A stretch of DNA of 64,000 nucleotides from JL08 sp963765555 (GCA_963765555.1 CAVXWX010000005.1:1-64000); one strand, 5' to 3'. Shown: positions 8,460 through 17,981, counted from the first letter of the stretch. Notes: generated from the sequence alone by a model not told the origin. Made by a program: numbers and translations.

Positions 8460-11455
8460 ACGTAGCTGGCCACCACCTGCAACAGCTTGAAGGATGTGGC
8501 GGCATCGTTTTCGACCACGGCCAGAAACTCCTCGGCGCCGATGCGCAGGCATTTCAGATCGGTTTCTGCCTTCATGTCGAGCGCGCGTGGCACGTTGCGT
8601 ATCAGGCCCAGTTCCCCCACAAGGCGTCCGGGCCCGACCTGCGAGATCAGCTGATCTGCCGCCCCGTCCTTGGGCAGGTACAGGCCCGCTTCGCCTTCAA
8701 GGATCATATAGGCGCCATCGGTCGGGTCATCATCCTTGCGAAACACGTATTCGCCTGCTGATGCCTCGTACCACCGCGCCCCGAAGGCAAGCAGGCGCAG
8801 TTCGCGACGGTTCAACCCTGAAAACAGTTCGGTCTGCTGCAGCGCCCGCACCTTGCGTGTCAGATCGGCGCTGGCGGCCGTGTCGGCGACATCTTCGGCG
8901 CGGGTTGTATCGCTGACGATCCGGCCCTGTCGCAATTCGAAAAACACATCAAAGATGTCGTTGTTCTGGAATTCCGCATTCAGATAGATCAGCGTTGTAT
9001 CCGGCAACAGGCTGCGCAGGTTTTTGTAGACGGCCACCTGGGTTTCCAGATCGTAACTGGCCAGCGCATTGTCCAGAACCAGTACATCCGGCCGCTTGAT
9101 CGTGGCGCGGCTGAAGGCCAGCGGTTCTGCGTATAGTGCGGGAAGGTTGGCCCCCCCCAGCGAAATCGGCAGATCAAAGATCAGTTCGATCACCAGTTGT
9201 TTTGCCCCGGCCTTGGCGATTGTGTCGCTGACCACGGTGCGCACATCATCGGCACGCCCGCCTGATGCATCCGAGATTTTGCCAAACAATGCGTTTTCCA
9301 GAACGCTAAGCCCGGGTGCAAAAAGATCGGGGCGCAAGGGCGCATAAAGATGATCCAGACGCTGTTGAAGCTCGGCCGCGTGCGAGTGGCGCAAAGCCAG
9401 TACGCGGGCCTTCATTTCATCCGGAAAGGCCGCACCGATCTGTTCGGCGGAAATCCGGAACGGAATGATCAGCAATAGCGCCATTTCAGCATCGCTGAAC
9501 TGTGCCCCGTCATCGGCGCGGGCCTTGTTCACCAGCCCGACAGCGGCTTCGAACGTGTCTGGGTCCAACCCCAATTTGCGAAACAGCGGATGATCTGTGC
9601 CATCAATCCCAAAAATCTGGCGCAAAAGATCGACAACATCCTGGGTCAGGCGCACAAGCCCCTTTTCAAGATCCAGTTGCCGGATCTGTTCCAGAAATTC
9701 GGTTTGTTCCGCCAGCAATTCCCGCGTGATCGGTTGGCGCGGAGAGGCAAACACAAGGTTGTCCACGACCGGCAGTGCCGGATTGTACAGGGTCTGATCA
9801 AAGAAATAGACATGGCGATCCAGCCCCGCCTTGACCAGCGCAGCATGGATGGCGGGACGCAACGCAATCAGGTCCCGCGCCAGTTCGGGATGCGCCTCTC
9901 CATCAAATTTCTGGTCCAGCCCGCGCCGGAACAGGGTTGATCCGCTGCCCATGCCATCGACCAGACGCACCCACCAGGCGCGCAGGTCCGCCTCGTTCTC
10001 AAGTCCGGCGATGGCAGGATCGACCCAGTCACCGGCCAGCAGATCAGGGCTGTTGCCCGCAAGCACCGCCTCGCGCGCGCGGGGGGCATCTGACGGCGCG
10101 AGTGGCCCGGATTTCAACGGCATCATGACATTGTCACCAAAACTGCCCTGAAACATCACCGGACGCGACGAGGCATGCCCGATCCGCGTGGCGATCACAC
10201 CCTGATGCAGCCCCGCCAGATCGTGGCCCGCGATCACCACACGGCCCGAAGCCGGCATCAATTCGCGGGTCAGCACTTCGGCAAAGGCGCGGCGGTCCTC
10301 TTCGCTGCTGGCGGCAATGCCGATCACCGCACCGGCAGGTAGCACCGCGTCAAGCTCTTCCAGCACCGGATTGCCGTCTTCATCCCGTACCGTGACATGA
10401 TCAAGGACGATATCGCCGTTCAGATGCGGCACGGTTTCCGGCGCGCCCGTCATCAGCGCCTCGTCAATCAGGCCCTGCGGTGCAAACCGTTCGGTTATGA
10501 TATCCCAGCGCAGCGACATATCCTGCACCTGATTGTAATAGGTCAAAAGTTCCTTCCACGGCGATGACAGATCCTTGTACGCGGCCAGCGCCGCAACCAG
10601 CGCGCCCAAAGACACGTTGCCGCGAATGACAAGGTAACCCCCGATGGAAAAGAAAAAGAACGGGGTCAGCTGACCCAGAAAGTTGTTCACGAACTTCATC
10701 ATGAACTTCTTGTGGTAGATTTGCAGGCGGATCCGGTAAAGATGGCCCAACCGGTCCGTCACCATCGCAAGACGATACCGCCAGCCGCCATTGACGCGCA
10801 AGGCGCTGGCCCCCATCGCGTTTTCGCCGATTTCCGCCGCCAGCGCGCGGATTTCAACAATGCGTTTCTTGTTCAGCAGGTTGATCTGGCGCTGCATTTT
10901 GGGAATGATCCACGCCTGCACAGGGATCAGGGCGCATGCTGCAAGACCGAACCAGACGCTTTGCAGGAACAGGAAACCCAGAATGGTCAGCATCTGCCCC
11001 GCCTGCAGCACCGGTTGGGCAACGGCATCGCCCATCAATCCGCCCATCGGTTCGGATTCTGACGTGATCATCGATACCAGTTCACCCTGACTGGTGCGTT
11101 CGAAATAGGGTTGCGGAAAGCGGAGTATCCGCGCGATCAGCCCGTACCGGAACCGGCGCAACAGCCGTTCGGACAAAACGCCCTTCATCGTGTTGATGCG
11201 CATTTTCATCAGACCGTGCACAAGAACAGAGATCAGAAACGCGCCACATAAAATGGCCAGAAACACCACCTGATCCAGTTCATATCCCAACACCTCGACC
11301 GGGCTGGTGCCCGCCCCAATCGCATCGTTGATAATTCTTTTGGGCAATTCCAAGGTCAGATAAAGCACCGGAAAAAGCGCGGCTGTCACGATCAGAAGAA
11401 TGATCTGATCCCGTTTGGAGTGCTTCCAGATAAAAGAGAAAAGCGTTGGTTCTAT
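8456..11455 (-). CDS. ABC-exporter-like membrane protein with degenerate ATPase domain and C-terminal cyclic-nucleotide-binding domain
   Basis: The N-terminal ~310 residues are a type-I exporter membrane domain (LTLELPKRIINDAI, then FPQPYFERTSQGELVSMI coupling region). The following ATPase-like domain keeps the fold outline but not the chemistry: the Walker A position reads GIAASSEEDRR instead of GxxGxGKS/T, the signature reads SLGGANLPALYAEP instead of LSGGQ, Walker B ends VLVLDNALASYD with Asn for the catalytic Glu, and the switch His is absent (IYLNAEFQ). A stretch of roughly 300 residues with no ABC character lies between the Q-loop region and the signature. The last ~130 residues are a Crp-like cyclic-nucleotide-binding domain (GEYVF, VGELGLI, PRALDM). 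It probably does not hydrolyse ATP. Homology extends upstream of the first usual start (GTG 11389) to an ATA codon at 11455, preceded by a stop; the true start is uncertain. Confidence 0.8.
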   Translation of the reverse strand: MEPTLFSFIWKHSKRDQIILLIVTAALFPVLYLTLELPKRIINDAIGAGTSPVEVLGYELDQVVFLAILCGAFLISVLVHGLMKMRINTMKGVLSERLLRRFRYGLIARILRFPQPYFERTSQGELVSMITSESEPMGGLMGDAVAQPVLQAGQMLTILGFLFLQSVWFGLAACALIPVQAWIIPKMQRQINLLNKKRIVEIRALAAEIGENAMGASALRVNGGWRYRLAMVTDRLGHLYRIRLQIYHKKFMMKFVNNFLGQLTPFFFFSIGGYLVIRGNVSLGALVAALAAYKDLSSPWKELLTYYNQVQDMSLRWDIITERFAPQGLIDEALMTGAPETVPHLNGDIVLDHVTVRDEDGNPVLEELDAVLPAGAVIGIAASSEEDRRAFAEVLTRELMPASGRVVIAGHDLAGLHQGVIATRIGHASSRPVMFQGSFGDNVMMPLKSGPLAPSDAPRAREAVLAGNSPDLLAGDWVDPAIAGLENEADLRAWWVRLVDGMGSGSTLFRRGLDQKFDGEAHPELARDLIALRPAIHAALVKAGLDRHVYFFDQTLYNPALPVVDNLVFASPRQPITRELLAEQTEFLEQIRQLDLEKGLVRLTQDVVDLLRQIFGIDGTDHPLFRKLGLDPDTFEAAVGLVNKARADDGAQFSDAEMALLLIIPFRISAEQIGAAFPDEMKARVLALRHSHAAELQQRLDHLYAPLRPDLFAPGLSVLENALFGKISDASGGRADDVRTVVSDTIAKAGAKQLVIELIFDLPISLGGANLPALYAEPLAFSRATIKRPDVLVLDNALASYDLETQVAVYKNLRSLLPDTTLIYLNAEFQNNDIFDVFFELRQGRIVSDTTRAEDVADTAASADLTRKVRALQQTELFSGLNRRELRLLAFGARWYEASAGEYVFRKDDDPTDGAYMILEGEAGLYLPKDGAADQLISQVGPGRLVGELGLIRNVPRALDMKAETDLKCLRIGAEEFLAVVENDAATSFKLLQVVASYV

Positions 11456-11553
11456 GGGTTCGGCCTGAAATTATGTGATGCAATGTGTGAATAGTATGGG
11501 CTTGAAAACAGCCCCGTGACCGTAGCTCACAGACTAGCAATCAAAAGACGCTC

Positions 11554-11575
11554 TGTTCAAACAAAACTTTGAAAC
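11554..11575. promoter_or_regulatory. Imperfect palindrome in the divergent promoter region
   Basis: TGTTCAAACAAAACTTTGAAAC lies midway in the 216-base space between the divergently transcribed ABC-like gene and the DUF3307 gene; the two arms match at about six of eight positions. The position would suit an operator, but no regulator can be named and chance is a fair explanation in this A/T-rich spacer. Confidence 0.2.
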
Positions 11576-11671
11576 GAACATATTGGCAACGCTTCTGTTC
11601 GAAAATGCAGCCGGTGGAATTGCGCGCAACACGGCTGACCAGTAGGATTCAGAGAAACGGGATGGAGGAAA

Positions 11672-12079
11672 TTGGCAGTGTCAAACACTGTTCTCTTGGT
11701 GCTGATTTTATTGTTTCTGTTTCAAATCAAGCACATGCTGGCTGATTATTTTCTTCAGACTGAACGAATGCTGGTGGGGCGGGACCAGTATTTTCATTTA
11801 GGCAGGGTGCAGCACGCGCTGGTTCATGCGCTGGGATCTGCCATTGTCTTTGCTCTGGTTCTGACCCCGCCCGCTTTTATTCTGATCACTGTGATGCTTG
11901 AAGCTGTTGTGCATTTCCATATCGATTGGGGCAAGGCGCGCTATTCCGACAAGGCCGGATATACCCCTGCGGATGCCGGATTTTGGCGCGCCGCCGGTGT
12001 GGATCAGGCTTTGCACCAGTTGACCTATGTTGCAATGCTGGCCGCGTGGGTTCTGTATGCCAGCCCGTCTGTTGCATAG
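11672..12079 (+). CDS. DUF3307 family membrane protein
   Basis: A 135-residue protein with four hydrophobic segments. It shows the DUF3307 pattern: an early KHMLADYFLQT motif on the first helix, the HALVHALGSA segment, a conserved EAVVHFHIDW motif, and a final QALHQLTYVAML helix, the repeated His and Asp residues facing the membrane interior. Function of the family is unknown. The start is taken at TTG 11672, where GGAGGAAA sits seven bases upstream; GTG 11678 is also possible. It is divergent from the ABC-like gene. Confidence 0.75.
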   Translation: MAVSNTVLLVLILLFLFQIKHMLADYFLQTERMLVGRDQYFHLGRVQHALVHALGSAIVFALVLTPPAFILITVMLEAVVHFHIDWGKARYSDKAGYTPADAGFWRAAGVDQALHQLTYVAMLAAWVLYASPSVA

Positions 12080-12254
12080 GCGCCCAATGCCGGTGCAAGA
12101 CCCCCTGCCATATTTGTACACGCACATCGCGGTTCTGTTTCGCAGAATGGACGTGTTACCTCCCCATACATGCCGCAATATCAGGGGATGGTGATCCCTG
12201 CCCCGTGTGGTGTCTTGTGCACCCCGGGCACAAATTGTAACGAGGATTTCTGTA

Positions 12255-12407
12255 ATGGCACAATCAACACCATCGGCAACACCACCGGCAACTCCGCCGG
12301 AAAAAGGAACACCTGAAGTGAAAGACGAACCGGTATCGAACTCTGCCCCGGTCACCCCGAAAGACACGGCAAAAACACCGCCCATCACGGATTACGCCAG
12401 CTTGTAA
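12255..12407 (+). CDS. Small Pro/Thr-rich protein of unknown function
   Basis: A 50-residue product dominated by Pro, Thr, Ser, Ala and Lys/Glu/Asp (for example TPSATPPATPPEKGTPE). It has no hydrophobic segment and should be disordered and cytoplasmic. ATG 12255 follows ACGAGG at a suitable distance, which is the main support. It is 63 bases ahead of the TfoX-C gene and may be co-transcribed with it. No family recognised. Confidence 0.4.
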   Translation: MAQSTPSATPPATPPEKGTPEVKDEPVSNSAPVTPKDTAKTPPITDYASL

Positions 12408-12469
12408 CCGGGCGATGCCACACAGAAAAGACGGATGACAGTACCGCCGCCGAGGCATAGGTTTGGCCC

Positions 12470-12739
12470 ATGTCCAGCCCGGTTTCTTCCATCCGCAATC
12501 TTGGCCCCGCTTTTCAGGCAAGCTGTGCGCGCGCAGGCATTCACAGTGCCGAGGAATTGCACGCCCTGGGCGCAGATGCGGCCTATGCCAAACTGCTGGA
12601 AACCGGCACCCAGCCCCATTTCATCGGCTATTACGTTCTGGTCATGGCCTTGCAGGGCCGCCCGTGGAACGATTGCAAGGGCAAGGAAAAGGAGGCGTTG
12701 CGCGCACGCTTTGACGCGATCAAGGCCGCCAGCCCATGA
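12470..12739 (+). CDS. TfoX C-terminal-domain protein
   Basis: An 89-residue protein consisting only of the TfoX/Sxy C-terminal domain, a small helix-hairpin-helix-like fold: SIRNLGPAFQASCARAGIHS, EELHALGADAAYAKLLETG, and a final helix with YYVLVMALQGRPWND and EALRARFDAIK. In gammaproteobacteria TfoX controls competence, but there the N-terminal domain is also needed; single-domain versions such as this one are common in alphaproteobacteria and uncharacterised. A hairpin terminator follows two bases after the stop and is shared with convergent ndk. Confidence 0.75.
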   Translation: MSSPVSSIRNLGPAFQASCARAGIHSAEELHALGADAAYAKLLETGTQPHFIGYYVLVMALQGRPWNDCKGKEKEALRARFDAIKAASP

Positions 12740-12740
12740 C

Positions 12741-12770
12741 AAAGGCCGCTCCGATATCGAAGCGGCCCTT
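12741..12770. terminator. Bidirectional hairpin terminator between the TfoX-C gene and ndk
   Basis: AAAGGCCGCT and AGCGGCCCTT form a 10-base stem with one mismatch around a 10-base loop. A and T tracts on the outer sides serve both strands. It sits between two convergent genes. Confidence 0.6.
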
Positions 12771-12812
12771 GATAAAATCGGTGTGATCGACCGCAAGCGG
12801 TAGAGTGGCAGA

Positions 12813-13235
12813 TTAGCCCACCAGTTCCAGACCGGAAAAGAAATACGCGATTTCTACAGCAGCCGTTTCCGGCGCGTCCGAACCGTGGACCGAGTTTTCG
12901 CCAACGCTTTCGGCGAATTCGGCGCGGATGGTGCCAGCGGCGGCATCTGCGGGGTTGGTTGCGCCCATGACTTCACGGTTTTTCGCAATGGCGCCTTCGC
13001 CTTCCAGAACCTGCGCCACAATCGGGGCAGATGCCATGAATTCGCACAATTCGCCGTAGAACGGGCGTTCTGCGTGGACTTTGTAGAATTCACCGGCTTG
13101 CGCCAGCGTCAGGTGAATGCGCTTTTGCGCGACGATACGCAGGCCTGCGTCTTCGAATTTGGCGTTGATCGCGCCGGTCAGGTTGCGACGTGTGGCGTCG
13201 GGTTTGATGATCGAAAATGTGCGCTCGAGGGCCAT
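12813..13235 (-). CDS. ndk: Nucleoside diphosphate kinase
   Basis: A 140-residue protein, the usual NDK length, that moves the terminal phosphate from ATP to other (d)NDPs through a phosphohistidine. Seen: the opening ALERTFSIIKPDATRR with its phosphate-contacting Lys, REVMGATNPADA with the conserved Arg, and the active-site segment NSVHGSDAPETAAVEIAYFF whose His is phosphorylated. I start at ATG 13235, which gives the canonical N-terminus, rather than a longer frame beginning at 13274. It converges on the TfoX-C gene across a shared terminator. Confidence 0.95.
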   Translation of the reverse strand: MALERTFSIIKPDATRRNLTGAINAKFEDAGLRIVAQKRIHLTLAQAGEFYKVHAERPFYGELCEFMASAPIVAQVLEGEGAIAKNREVMGATNPADAAAGTIRAEFAESVGENSVHGSDAPETAAVEIAYFFSGLELVG

Positions 13236-13373
13236 GGGGACTACTCCGGTTGTTCGGGATGCCGAAAATGGCACAAACCCGTCTTGATGAATCGCGGGTC
13301 AGGTAACATGACACCGGTGCGTTGAAAAGCGGCGATTGACGCGGCGCGCTGGTTGCGCCAAACCGCGCGGATG

Positions 13374-15232
13374 TTACGGATCACAGATATCAACTATTCC
13401 GTCGAAGGCCGCCCGCTGTTTATCGAGGCGTCGGCGACCATTCCAACAGGCCACAAGGTGGGCCTGATCGGGCGCAATGGCGCGGGCAAAACCACGCTGT
13501 TCAAACTGATCCGGGGCGAACTGGCGCTGGAAAACGGCACCATCACATTGCCCGTCGCGCGCCCGCATCGGCGGCGTGGCCCAAGAGGTGCCGGGCAACG
13601 AGGTGTCGCTGATCGACACGGTTCTGGCCGCCGATACCGAACGCGCCGCATTGCTGGCCGAGGCCGACACAGCCACCGATCCGGGCCGGATCGCCGATAT
13701 CCAGACCCGTCTTGCCGATATCGACGCATGGTCGGCCGAGGCGCGCGCGGCGTCGATCCTTAAGGGGTCTGGGGTTCGAACATGCCGAACAGCAAATGCC
13801 CTGTTCCGCCTTTTCGGGCGGCTGGCGGATGCGCGTGGCACTGGCCGCCGTGCTGTTTGCGCAGCCCGATTATCTGCTGCTGGACGAACCGACCAACTAT
13901 CTCGATCTGGAAGGCGCGCTGTGGCTTGAGAGCTATCTGGTCAAATATCCGCATACCGTGATGATCATCAGCCACGACCGCGAATTGCTGAACCGGTCGG
14001 TCGGGGCCATCCTGCATCTGGAAGACAAAAAGCTGACCTATTACACCGGCAACTACGACAGTTTCGCGCGCCAGCGCGCCGCGCAACGCGCGGTGCAAAC
14101 CGCCGCCGCCAAGAAACAGGATTTGCGGCGCGCCCACTTGCAGGCCTTTGTGGATCGCTTCAAGGCCAAGGCCTCCAAGGCGAAACAGGCGCAAAGCCGC
14201 GTCAAGATGCTGGAAAAGATGGAAACCATCCGCGCGCCCGAAGATGCGGCGCGCACCGTGTTCAAATTTCCCGAACCCGAAGAACTGTCGCCGCCCATCA
14301 TCGCGACCGAAGGTGTGTCGGTGGGCTATGACGGCACGGTTGTGCTGAACCATCTGAACCTGCGCATTGATCAGGATGACCGGATCGCCCTGCTGGGGCG
14401 CAACGGCGAAGGCAAATCGACCCTGTCCAAGCTGCTGTCCAACCGGCTGGACCCGATGGGCGGCAAGATGGTCAGTTCCAACAAGTTGCGCATCGGGTTT
14501 TTCGCGCAGCATCAGGTCGAGGAACTGCGCGTCGAGGAAACGCCGCTGCAACACCTGCTGCGCGAACGCGCTGCCGAAGGGCAATCCAAGCTGCGCGCGC
14601 GGCTGGCCAGTTTCGGGCTGGGCCCCGATCAGGCCGATACCGAAGTGGGCCGCCTGTCGGGCGGGCAAAAGGCGCGCCTGTCGCTGTTGCTGGCCACCCT
14701 GCCCGCGCCGCATCTGCTGATCCTGGACGAACCGACCAACCACCTTGATATCGAAAGCCGCGAGGCGCTGGTCGAGGCGCTGACCGCCTATTCGGGCGCT
14801 GTGATCCTTGTCAGCCACGACATGCACCTGCTGTCGATGGTGGCCGACCGGCTGTGGCTGGTCAAAGACGGGCGCGTGAAACCCTATGACGAAGATTTGC
14901 AGGCCTATCGCAAGATGCTTTTGGGGGCCGACAAACCCGCCAAGGACAAGGTGGCCAAACCGCAAGCCAAGGCACGCCCTGTATCGCGCGATATGGTGCT
15001 GGCGCTGAAATCGGATGTGCGCAAGGCCGAAGAGCGTGTCACCAAGCTGAACGAGATGCGCGACAAACTGGCCAAGAAACTGGCCGATCCGGCGCTTTAC
15101 GAACAGGACAAGCTGGGCGAAATGGCCGTCTGGCAAAAGAAATACGCCGAAGTGATGGAAGCGCTGGACCGCGCCGAAGCGTTATGGATGACGGCGCTGG
15201 AAAAGCTTGAAAAAGCGACCGAGAGCGCGTGA
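13374..15232 (+). CDS. ABC-F family ATPase (ribosome-associated type), two frame breaks
   Basis: A soluble protein with two ABC ATPase domains and no membrane region. Domain 1 has GLIGRNGAGKTTLF (Walker A), SAFSGGWRMRVALA (signature) and LLLDEPTNYLD (Walker B); domain 2 has ALLGRNGEGKSTLSK, GRLSGGQKARLSLL and LILDEPTNHLD. Between them is the basic, helical P-site/tRNA interaction linker (DRFKAKASKAKQAQSRVKM) and the C-terminus ends in a coiled coil rich in Lys and Glu. ABC-F proteins act on the ribosome in translation. Extra bases near 13560 and 13763 (in a GGGG run) break the frame; removing them gives 618 residues. The stop overlaps the MarC start. Confidence 0.85.
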
Positions 15233-15843
15233 TGGACAGCGCGTTCCTGATCACTGCCTTTGTCACGCTGTTCGTGATCATCGACCCGATCGGACTGCTG
15301 CCGCTGTTTGCGGCGCTGACCCAAGGCATGTCGGCACGGGATCGGCGGATTATCGGCCTGCGCGCCTGCATCGTGGCCGGGTTTTTGCTGTGCGTCTTTA
15401 CCCTGTTCGGCGAGGCGGTATTGGGCTTTGTCGGCATTTCCATGCCCGCCTTTCGCATCGCGGGGGGTATTCTGCTGTTTCTGACCGCGCTGGATATGTT
15501 GTTTGAACGGCGCACCAAACGGCGCGAAGACCGCGCCGATGACCGCCCCGACCCGTCCGTGTTTCCGCTGGCCATCCCGCTGATTGCCGGACCGGGATCG
15601 ATTGCGACGGTGATCCTGCTGGCCGCACAAAACCCCGGTGCGCAAGGTCTGGCGCTGGTCATCGGGGTGATGCTGTCGGTGATCGTGGTGACGTTCGTGT
15701 TTTTCCTGGGCGCTGGCGCGCTGGAAAAACTGTTTGGCAAAACCGGTATCAACGTGATCACCCGCCTGTTGGGCATGTTGCTGGCCGCGTTGTCGGTGCA
15801 ATTTGTTCTGGACGGGTTGCGCGCGTTCGGCTTTGCCGCGTGA
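15232..15843 (+). CDS. MarC family integral membrane protein
   Basis: A 203-residue inner-membrane protein with six hydrophobic segments and the MarC signatures: FVTLFVIIDPIGLLPLFAAL in the first helix region and the internal repeat FPLAIPLIAGPGSIATVILL. Despite the historical name, no multidrug-resistance role is established for MarC, and no substrate can be suggested. ATG 15232 overlaps the last base of the ABC-F stop (TGATG), which implies translational coupling. Confidence 0.85.
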   Translation: MDSAFLITAFVTLFVIIDPIGLLPLFAALTQGMSARDRRIIGLRACIVAGFLLCVFTLFGEAVLGFVGISMPAFRIAGGILLFLTALDMLFERRTKRREDRADDRPDPSVFPLAIPLIAGPGSIATVILLAAQNPGAQGLALVIGVMLSVIVVTFVFFLGAGALEKLFGKTGINVITRLLGMLLAALSVQFVLDGLRAFGFAA

Positions 15844-15891
15844 CGTTCACCCACTGCGTTCCTATATAACGCAGGCATCGGAACACGGAGC

Positions 15892-16479
15892 ATGGACATG
15901 AACGGCGATGATTTTGGCAGGCTGATTTATCTGGTTTTGCTGGGCGCGGTGATCGCGGGCTGGTTTTTCATGCAGAACCGCAATTCCCTGAACAAAACGC
16001 TGCAACACGCCGCCGTCTGGGGCCTGATTTTCATCGGCGCGATTGCAGTGGCAGGGTTGTGGAACGATATTCGCAGCACGCTGAACCCCGCGATGGCCCG
16101 GTTTGAAGGCGATGGCACCATCAGCGTCCCCCGCGCCATTGACGGGCATTATTACCTGACATTGGATATCAACGGCGCGGCAGTGCGGTTTGTAGTCGAC
16201 ACCGGCGCATCGGACATGGTGCTGACCCATGATGATGCCGAACGCGCGGGGCTGAAGCTGGATGATCTGGCCTATGTCGGTCAGGCGCAAACCGCCAATG
16301 GCATCGTAGACATTGCCCCCGTCTGGCTGGACCGCGTCGCGCTGGGAACGATCGTGGATACCGACGTTGCCGCCTCGGTCAATTCGGGCGATATGGGGCA
16401 ATCCCTGCTGGGCATGCGCTATCTTCAACGCTTTGAACGGATCGAGATTTCGGGCGGGGAACTGGTATTGACGCGGTAG
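15892..16479 (+). CDS. Membrane-anchored retropepsin-like aspartic protease (TIGR02281 type)
   Basis: A 195-residue protein. Two hydrophobic segments at about residues 10-27 and 40-57 anchor it, then a single retropepsin-like domain follows with the catalytic motif FVVDTGASDMVLT and the flap-side hydrophobic Gly motif QSLLGMRYL. Like viral proteases it should be active as a homodimer, with the domain in the periplasm. Clan AA proteins of this type are common in alphaproteobacteria and their substrates are not known. It stands between MarC and a sulfatase gene, with 48 bases to the former. Confidence 0.8.
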   Translation: MDMNGDDFGRLIYLVLLGAVIAGWFFMQNRNSLNKTLQHAAVWGLIFIGAIAVAGLWNDIRSTLNPAMARFEGDGTISVPRAIDGHYYLTLDINGAAVRFVVDTGASDMVLTHDDAERAGLKLDDLAYVGQAQTANGIVDIAPVWLDRVALGTIVDTDVAASVNSGDMGQSLLGMRYLQRFERIEISGGELVLTR

Positions 16480-16551
16480 CGTCGGACCACTTGATTTCAA
16501 AGCGGGTGCCGTGCCACGCTTGACCTTGCGAAACCTGCCAAGGATCGGCCC

Positions 16552-17973
16552 ATGCCCCCATCCAACGTCATCGTGATCATGACAGACGAATTGCGCCGCG
16601 ATTTTCTGGGCTGTTATGGGAACGCGATCGTCAAAACACCGCATCTGGATAGCCTTGCGGCACACGGGGCGCGGTTTGACGCGGCCTACACCCCGTCGCC
16701 CATTTGCGTGCCCGCCCGCGCAGCCATTGCCACGGGCCGGTACGTGCACGAAACAAGGTGCTGGTCGAATGCGCAACCCTATCCGGGGACGCCAGACAGT
16801 TGGCATCACAAAATGCGCGACGCAGGGCGCAAGATGTCGTCAATCGGCAAGCTGCATTTCCGCAGCACCGAAGACGATAACGGCTTTTCCGAAGAAATCC
16901 GCCCGCTGCATGTGCGCAACGGTTTGGGCTGGGTTCAGGGGCTGTTGCGCGATGACATGGATATGTTTGACGCGTCGGGGTTTGCCAGCCACATCGGGCC
17001 GGGTGACGACCCCTATACACAATATGACAGGGCCGTGTGCGACCAGACACTTGACTGGATAAAGACACAGGCCGAAACAGCGGCAGACGCGCCTTGGGGG
17101 CTATATGTGTCGTTCCTGCGGCCACATTATCCGCTGACCTGCCCGCCGGAATTCTATGACCTTTATGATCCGGAAACCGTCCCGATGCCGCGCACAGGCA
17201 CGCCGGGCAGCGGCATTGACCACCCCATTTTGCAGGGGATGCGCCAATCCTGTGATTTTGACGCGCCGTTCACCGACGAAACCCGCAAGATTGCGGTAGC
17301 GTCCTATTACGGGTTGTGCTCCTTCGTGGATGATATGGTGGGCAAGATCATGAATGCGCTTGAACAGTGCGGATTGGATCAATCCACTACAGTGATATTC
17401 ACCAGCGACCACGGCGAATGTCTGGGCGATCGCGGATTCTGGACAAAGATGGTGATGTACGAAGAGGCCAGCGCCGTGCCGTTGATCATGGCCGGGCCGG
17501 GTATTGAGCGCGGTGTTCACAAATCACCCGTTTCCCTGATTGATCTTTATCCGACGGTTCTGGACCTGGCCGGAGTTGACGCTGGCAAAGACACACCGCG
17601 CCACGCGCGCAGCCTGCTGGATACGATGCAGGACCCGGCACCGGAACGCCCTGTTTTGTCAGAATATCACGATTACGGGGCGCAAACGGGCATGTTCATG
17701 CTGCGCCATGACCGGTGGAAACTGGTTGTCTACCCGGGCTATCAAAGCCAGCTTTACGATCTGCAAGACGATCCCGGTGAAACACGCGATCTGGGTTCTG
17801 ACCCTGCTTTTGCATCCGTACTGGGCGAAATGATGGCCGCGATGCGCACCATTGCCGACCCCGATCAGGTAAACGCGCAAGCCTTTGCAGATCAGGCCAC
17901 CCGGATCGAGGAACTGGGCGGACGTGATGCCATCCGCGCGATGCCGGGCTTTGATCATACGCCTGTCGAATAG
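16552..17973 (+). CDS. Sulfatase / alkaline-phosphatase-superfamily hydrolase
   Basis: A 473-residue cytoplasmic protein without signal peptide. It begins with the metal-binding IVIMTDELRRDFLGCYG and carries the formylglycine motif in SPICVPARAAIATGRY (C-x-P-x-R), whose Cys is oxidised to the catalytic formylglycine. Further ligands lie in FTSDHGECLGDRGFWTK. It resembles choline-sulfatase and phosphonate monoester hydrolase relatives, which cleave sulfate or phosphonate esters. The substrate is not determined by the sequence. No formylglycine-generating enzyme gene is nearby. It converges on holC with eight bases between stops. Confidence 0.85.
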   Translation: MPPSNVIVIMTDELRRDFLGCYGNAIVKTPHLDSLAAHGARFDAAYTPSPICVPARAAIATGRYVHETRCWSNAQPYPGTPDSWHHKMRDAGRKMSSIGKLHFRSTEDDNGFSEEIRPLHVRNGLGWVQGLLRDDMDMFDASGFASHIGPGDDPYTQYDRAVCDQTLDWIKTQAETAADAPWGLYVSFLRPHYPLTCPPEFYDLYDPETVPMPRTGTPGSGIDHPILQGMRQSCDFDAPFTDETRKIAVASYYGLCSFVDDMVGKIMNALEQCGLDQSTTVIFTSDHGECLGDRGFWTKMVMYEEASAVPLIMAGPGIERGVHKSPVSLIDLYPTVLDLAGVDAGKDTPRHARSLLDTMQDPAPERPVLSEYHDYGAQTGMFMLRHDRWKLVVYPGYQSQLYDLQDDPGETRDLGSDPAFASVLGEMMAAMRTIADPDQVNAQAFADQATRIEELGGRDAIRAMPGFDHTPVE

Positions 17974-17981
17974 AGCGCGCC

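Noticed and set aside
13760..15136. Open frame of 458 codons on the minus strand inside the ABC-F gene
   Set aside because: Shadow frame of a gene with all ATPase motifs on the other strand.
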